Origin: Butyrivibrio sp.
GTDB lineage: Bacteria; Bacillota; Clostridia; Lachnospirales; Lachnospiraceae
NCBI GenBank assembly: GCA_016297265.1
Contig: JAEDHB010000038.1
Span: forward strand, 1-14,434
Direction of reading: 5' to 3'
Length of the DNA: 14,434 nucleotides
The notes beneath the pieces are model-generated. The model saw only the letters and a program-made list of their open reading frames with translations, was not told the DNA's origin and did no database searches. This document shows positions 13,801 through 14,434 of this stretch, one piece after another. Within the stretch, counting starts at the first letter, position 1. Each line of letters opens with the position of its first letter. A program made the position numbers and the translations under genes.

Positions 13801-14307
13801 CTCATATTCGAATGCGACAATATAGGTCTCTCCCTTTGTTAACGATACTACGTTTGAATTACAACCCCAACTGTTCCAAATATCACATCGGTAATAGTTG
13901 TCCACACTAGCATGATCTTTCATGTAGAGTGAACAGCTATAGTAATTTTCTTCCGGACCGGATACTCCAATGCGATAATCTCCGGACTTCTCAGGAGTAT
14001 AAACAATCCATACAGTATTATCCGAAACTATGTATCTGTAATACTTTCCAAGTTCAACCCCGTTAAGAGAAATCTCGCCCGGGTTGATCCACTCTTGCAT
14101 AGTATAATCGCAAAGCGTCAAATCTGTTGCTTCGATGCTATCCCAATCTGTGCCCGTGTCTCCACTTTCATCTCCGCTTGCATCATATTGCATACCCTCA
14201 CCAACCATGGATTTAGATCCTTCATTGGCAAAAGCGTTCTGAGCAAATGTAGCAATGAACATGCACATTACCAGAAAGCCGGCAACGATTTTTTTCATTT
14301 TTCTCAT
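10900..14307 (-). CDS. Large secreted repeat protein with CxxC repeats and FN3-like C-terminus
   Basis: The 1135-residue exported protein has an N-terminal signal peptide: basic MRKMKK, a hydrophobic core, and a likely cleavage after AFA at residue 27. Residues 28-730 are an acidic, Tyr/Asp/Asn-rich beta-type region of unknown fold, probably several Ig-like sandwiches. Residues 733-884 hold four 38-residue repeats with PTC..DG...(E/N)xC..CG and a closing (A)xGH. Residues about 889-1135 are three fibronectin type III-like repeats of about 82 residues with W/Y and YYVY/YYVV core strands. There is no LPxTG, transmembrane anchor or S-layer motif, so attachment is unclear. No catalytic residues are recognisable; an adhesin or surface-binding role is a guess. 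ATG at 14307 has AGAAGGG about 10 bases upstream. It is followed by its own terminator. Confidence 0.88.
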   Translation of the reverse strand: MRKMKKIVAGFLVMCMFIATFAQNAFANEGSKSMVGEGMQYDASGDESGDTGTDWDSIEATDLTLCDYTMQEWINPGEISLNGVELGKYYRYIVSDNTVWIVYTPEKSGDYRIGVSGPEENYYSCSLYMKDHASVDNYYRCDIWNSWGCNSNVVSLTKGETYIVAFEYETKSDVSSLIRLTRAYDLSVDYFECNGGKIKPGVSIYYDETKLQEEFLIKPVMSERAPEDYSCKWTMGDQQYTTKEIKITTADIINSNTDHIELCVSYEDESNWCNIGLEPKEVINYTAYVDGKAGTEVYFTGVEDESHTLSIMADYKGNKEAVLCEWYSYSPEPIEEGPELTVTNDKTDVYVAHMYVLDEKGSQALQQNVRFYIRNAGGNRNDAEVQVFWAEGDPITLDPSTEFDNIEVPEDAYWEIYQFPCGEKQFGSTLDLAYSEDIDWVDCSFYIENDYYYIKYYMIPSKGNFYFDEKAASLDTNRAFRVDDGTNHILEYRAEGVECIWYQRVGTNGDYEEISRDSTCKIDNIRARRDIRLNLFDNFGNFIESYDFVVDTFTELSLWGYTNDIPGCAFGVGTNRLAVMLNKDIEDADYTWYSIIDGEREIIGKTNGVIFDYDGKAEHAGVECLVNIDGTVYQCYFEENSSDTFDKNFTNKDFKLLVNDEPCRQYYGTVGEEIELSVIKDTGYFERAKWNSVGNFSNRDTVKYVISKGTSNVSVTIGGESYYLTIVGNEKKECVHKNLITYSVLPTCDKDGIIIERCQDCGFEKETVVKALGHRYVFSSHRSPTCDKDGIIIEHCQDCGFEKKTVVKALGHRYVFSGYRSPTCTTDGYISEVCLVCGQTHKTVLKATGHSYNKKVVHPTAKTKGYTINTCKNCGHEYCNAYCEPIATTKVTAVNSAKGIKLSWSKLANVDKYYVYLVSGTKETLIASTTATTYEYTKVTSGTTYTFLVVGGKGVYRGGKSAKVALKCVATPVVKTINETSGVKVYWSAVKGATAYYVYRVYGTAVGRIATVKTAYYVDKTAVAGKDYSYYVVAASGSVLSSKSTPVKIRRLKTPTVAVARASNGIKITSGTVIGAKYYNYYYRLGTGAWKLLKTTTSKYYVHTAAVKGKTYGYMVVASYGSYKSAGSAVKTIKR
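11656..12111 (-). repeat. Four 114-base coding tandem repeats (38 residues each)
   Basis: The period of 114 bases is set by the recurring CTTAA(C/G)TACGGT at 11770, 11884 and 11998 on the plus strand. The units at 11884 and 11998 differ at only two bases over about 75, and the units at 11770 and 11884 are nearly identical in their other part. This mosaic pattern indicates recent unequal recombination. Each unit encodes two Cys pairs or CxxC elements, so the protein may bind metal or form disulfides in that region. Confidence 0.88.
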
Positions 14308-14361
14308 ACGTTTCTTTCCCTTCTTTCTCTATTTTTTTCTTATTAATCTCAATCCGCATTA

Positions 14362-14434
14362 CTGCAAAAAAGATTGATATCAATCCAACCGTAAACAGTT
14401 CAATAACAACAAACAGTAACAGTGCTCCTAACCA
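14362..14434 (-). repeat. Second nfeD-like fragment at the right window edge
   Basis: Read on the minus strand, this starts mid-gene and encodes WLGALLLFVVIELFTVGL exactly as in NfeD, then diverges (ISIFFAV where NfeD has TTIWFAG). The frame stays open into the start of the secreted-protein gene and ends near 14214, so no complete NfeD is encoded. The exact match is 55 bases (14380-14434). A perfect 14-base palindrome GATTGATATCAATC (14372-14385) spans the point where identity ends. It may be a real duplicate continuing outside the window or a contig-end artefact. Confidence 0.85.

Noticed and set aside
10694..14434. Insertion sequence or transposon bracketed by direct repeats
   Set aside because: No transposase, no terminal inverted repeats, and the repeated segment is nfeD coding sequence; a partial duplication or assembly end explains it better.

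Overview
The window looks like a chromosomal segment from a Gram-positive anaerobe of the Lachnospiraceae type (Clostridia). I infer this from recognisable protein families and gene order (birA, small acidic protein, dusB, greA, lysS), from strong AGGAGG-like ribosome binding sites, from TTGACA/TATAAT-type promoters, and from a large secreted protein with CxxC repeats and fibronectin-like repeats of a kind common in that family. I ran no database search. Every gene I can support is on the minus strand, so transcription runs from high to low coordinates. No tRNA, rRNA, CRISPR array or transposase was seen.

Right part (14434 to about 9290). A 1135-residue exported repeat protein (10900-14307) ends at an intrinsic terminator. 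A consensus-like promoter then drives an NfeD-type membrane protein and an SPFH/stomatin-type protein, a classic membrane-microdomain pair closed by a second intrinsic terminator. The last 73 bases of the window repeat the start of nfeD, 55 of them exactly, so a second nfeD-like sequence starts at the window edge, or the contig ends on a shared assembly k-mer.

Middle part (about 9290 to 3300). Ornithine carbamoyltransferase has its own promoter and possible ArgR boxes. It is followed by a small three-helix membrane protein, the biotin ligase/repressor BirA, a small acidic protein, the tRNA-dihydrouridine synthase DusB, the transcript cleavage factor GreA and lysyl-tRNA synthetase. A promoter for greA-lysS overlaps the last codons of dusB. 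This is mostly housekeeping.

Left part (about 3230 to 1). A candidate promoter and a strong terminator hairpin precede a tightly packed, partly overlapping run of nine small genes. In order of transcription these are two near-identical 75-residue proteins, a 160-residue protein holding two more copies of the same domain, a DUF4186 protein, a VOC/glyoxalase-fold protein, a YaiI/YqxD (DUF188) protein, a 72-residue conserved small protein, a YccF membrane protein and a macro-domain protein cut to about half length. The four related small DNA-binding-like domains leading this accessory operon are the best candidate for something not well described. The terminator hairpin in its leader suggests regulated read-through.

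No intergenic stretch exceeds 300 bases. The longest gap (3075-3315) holds the hairpins and promoter described below.
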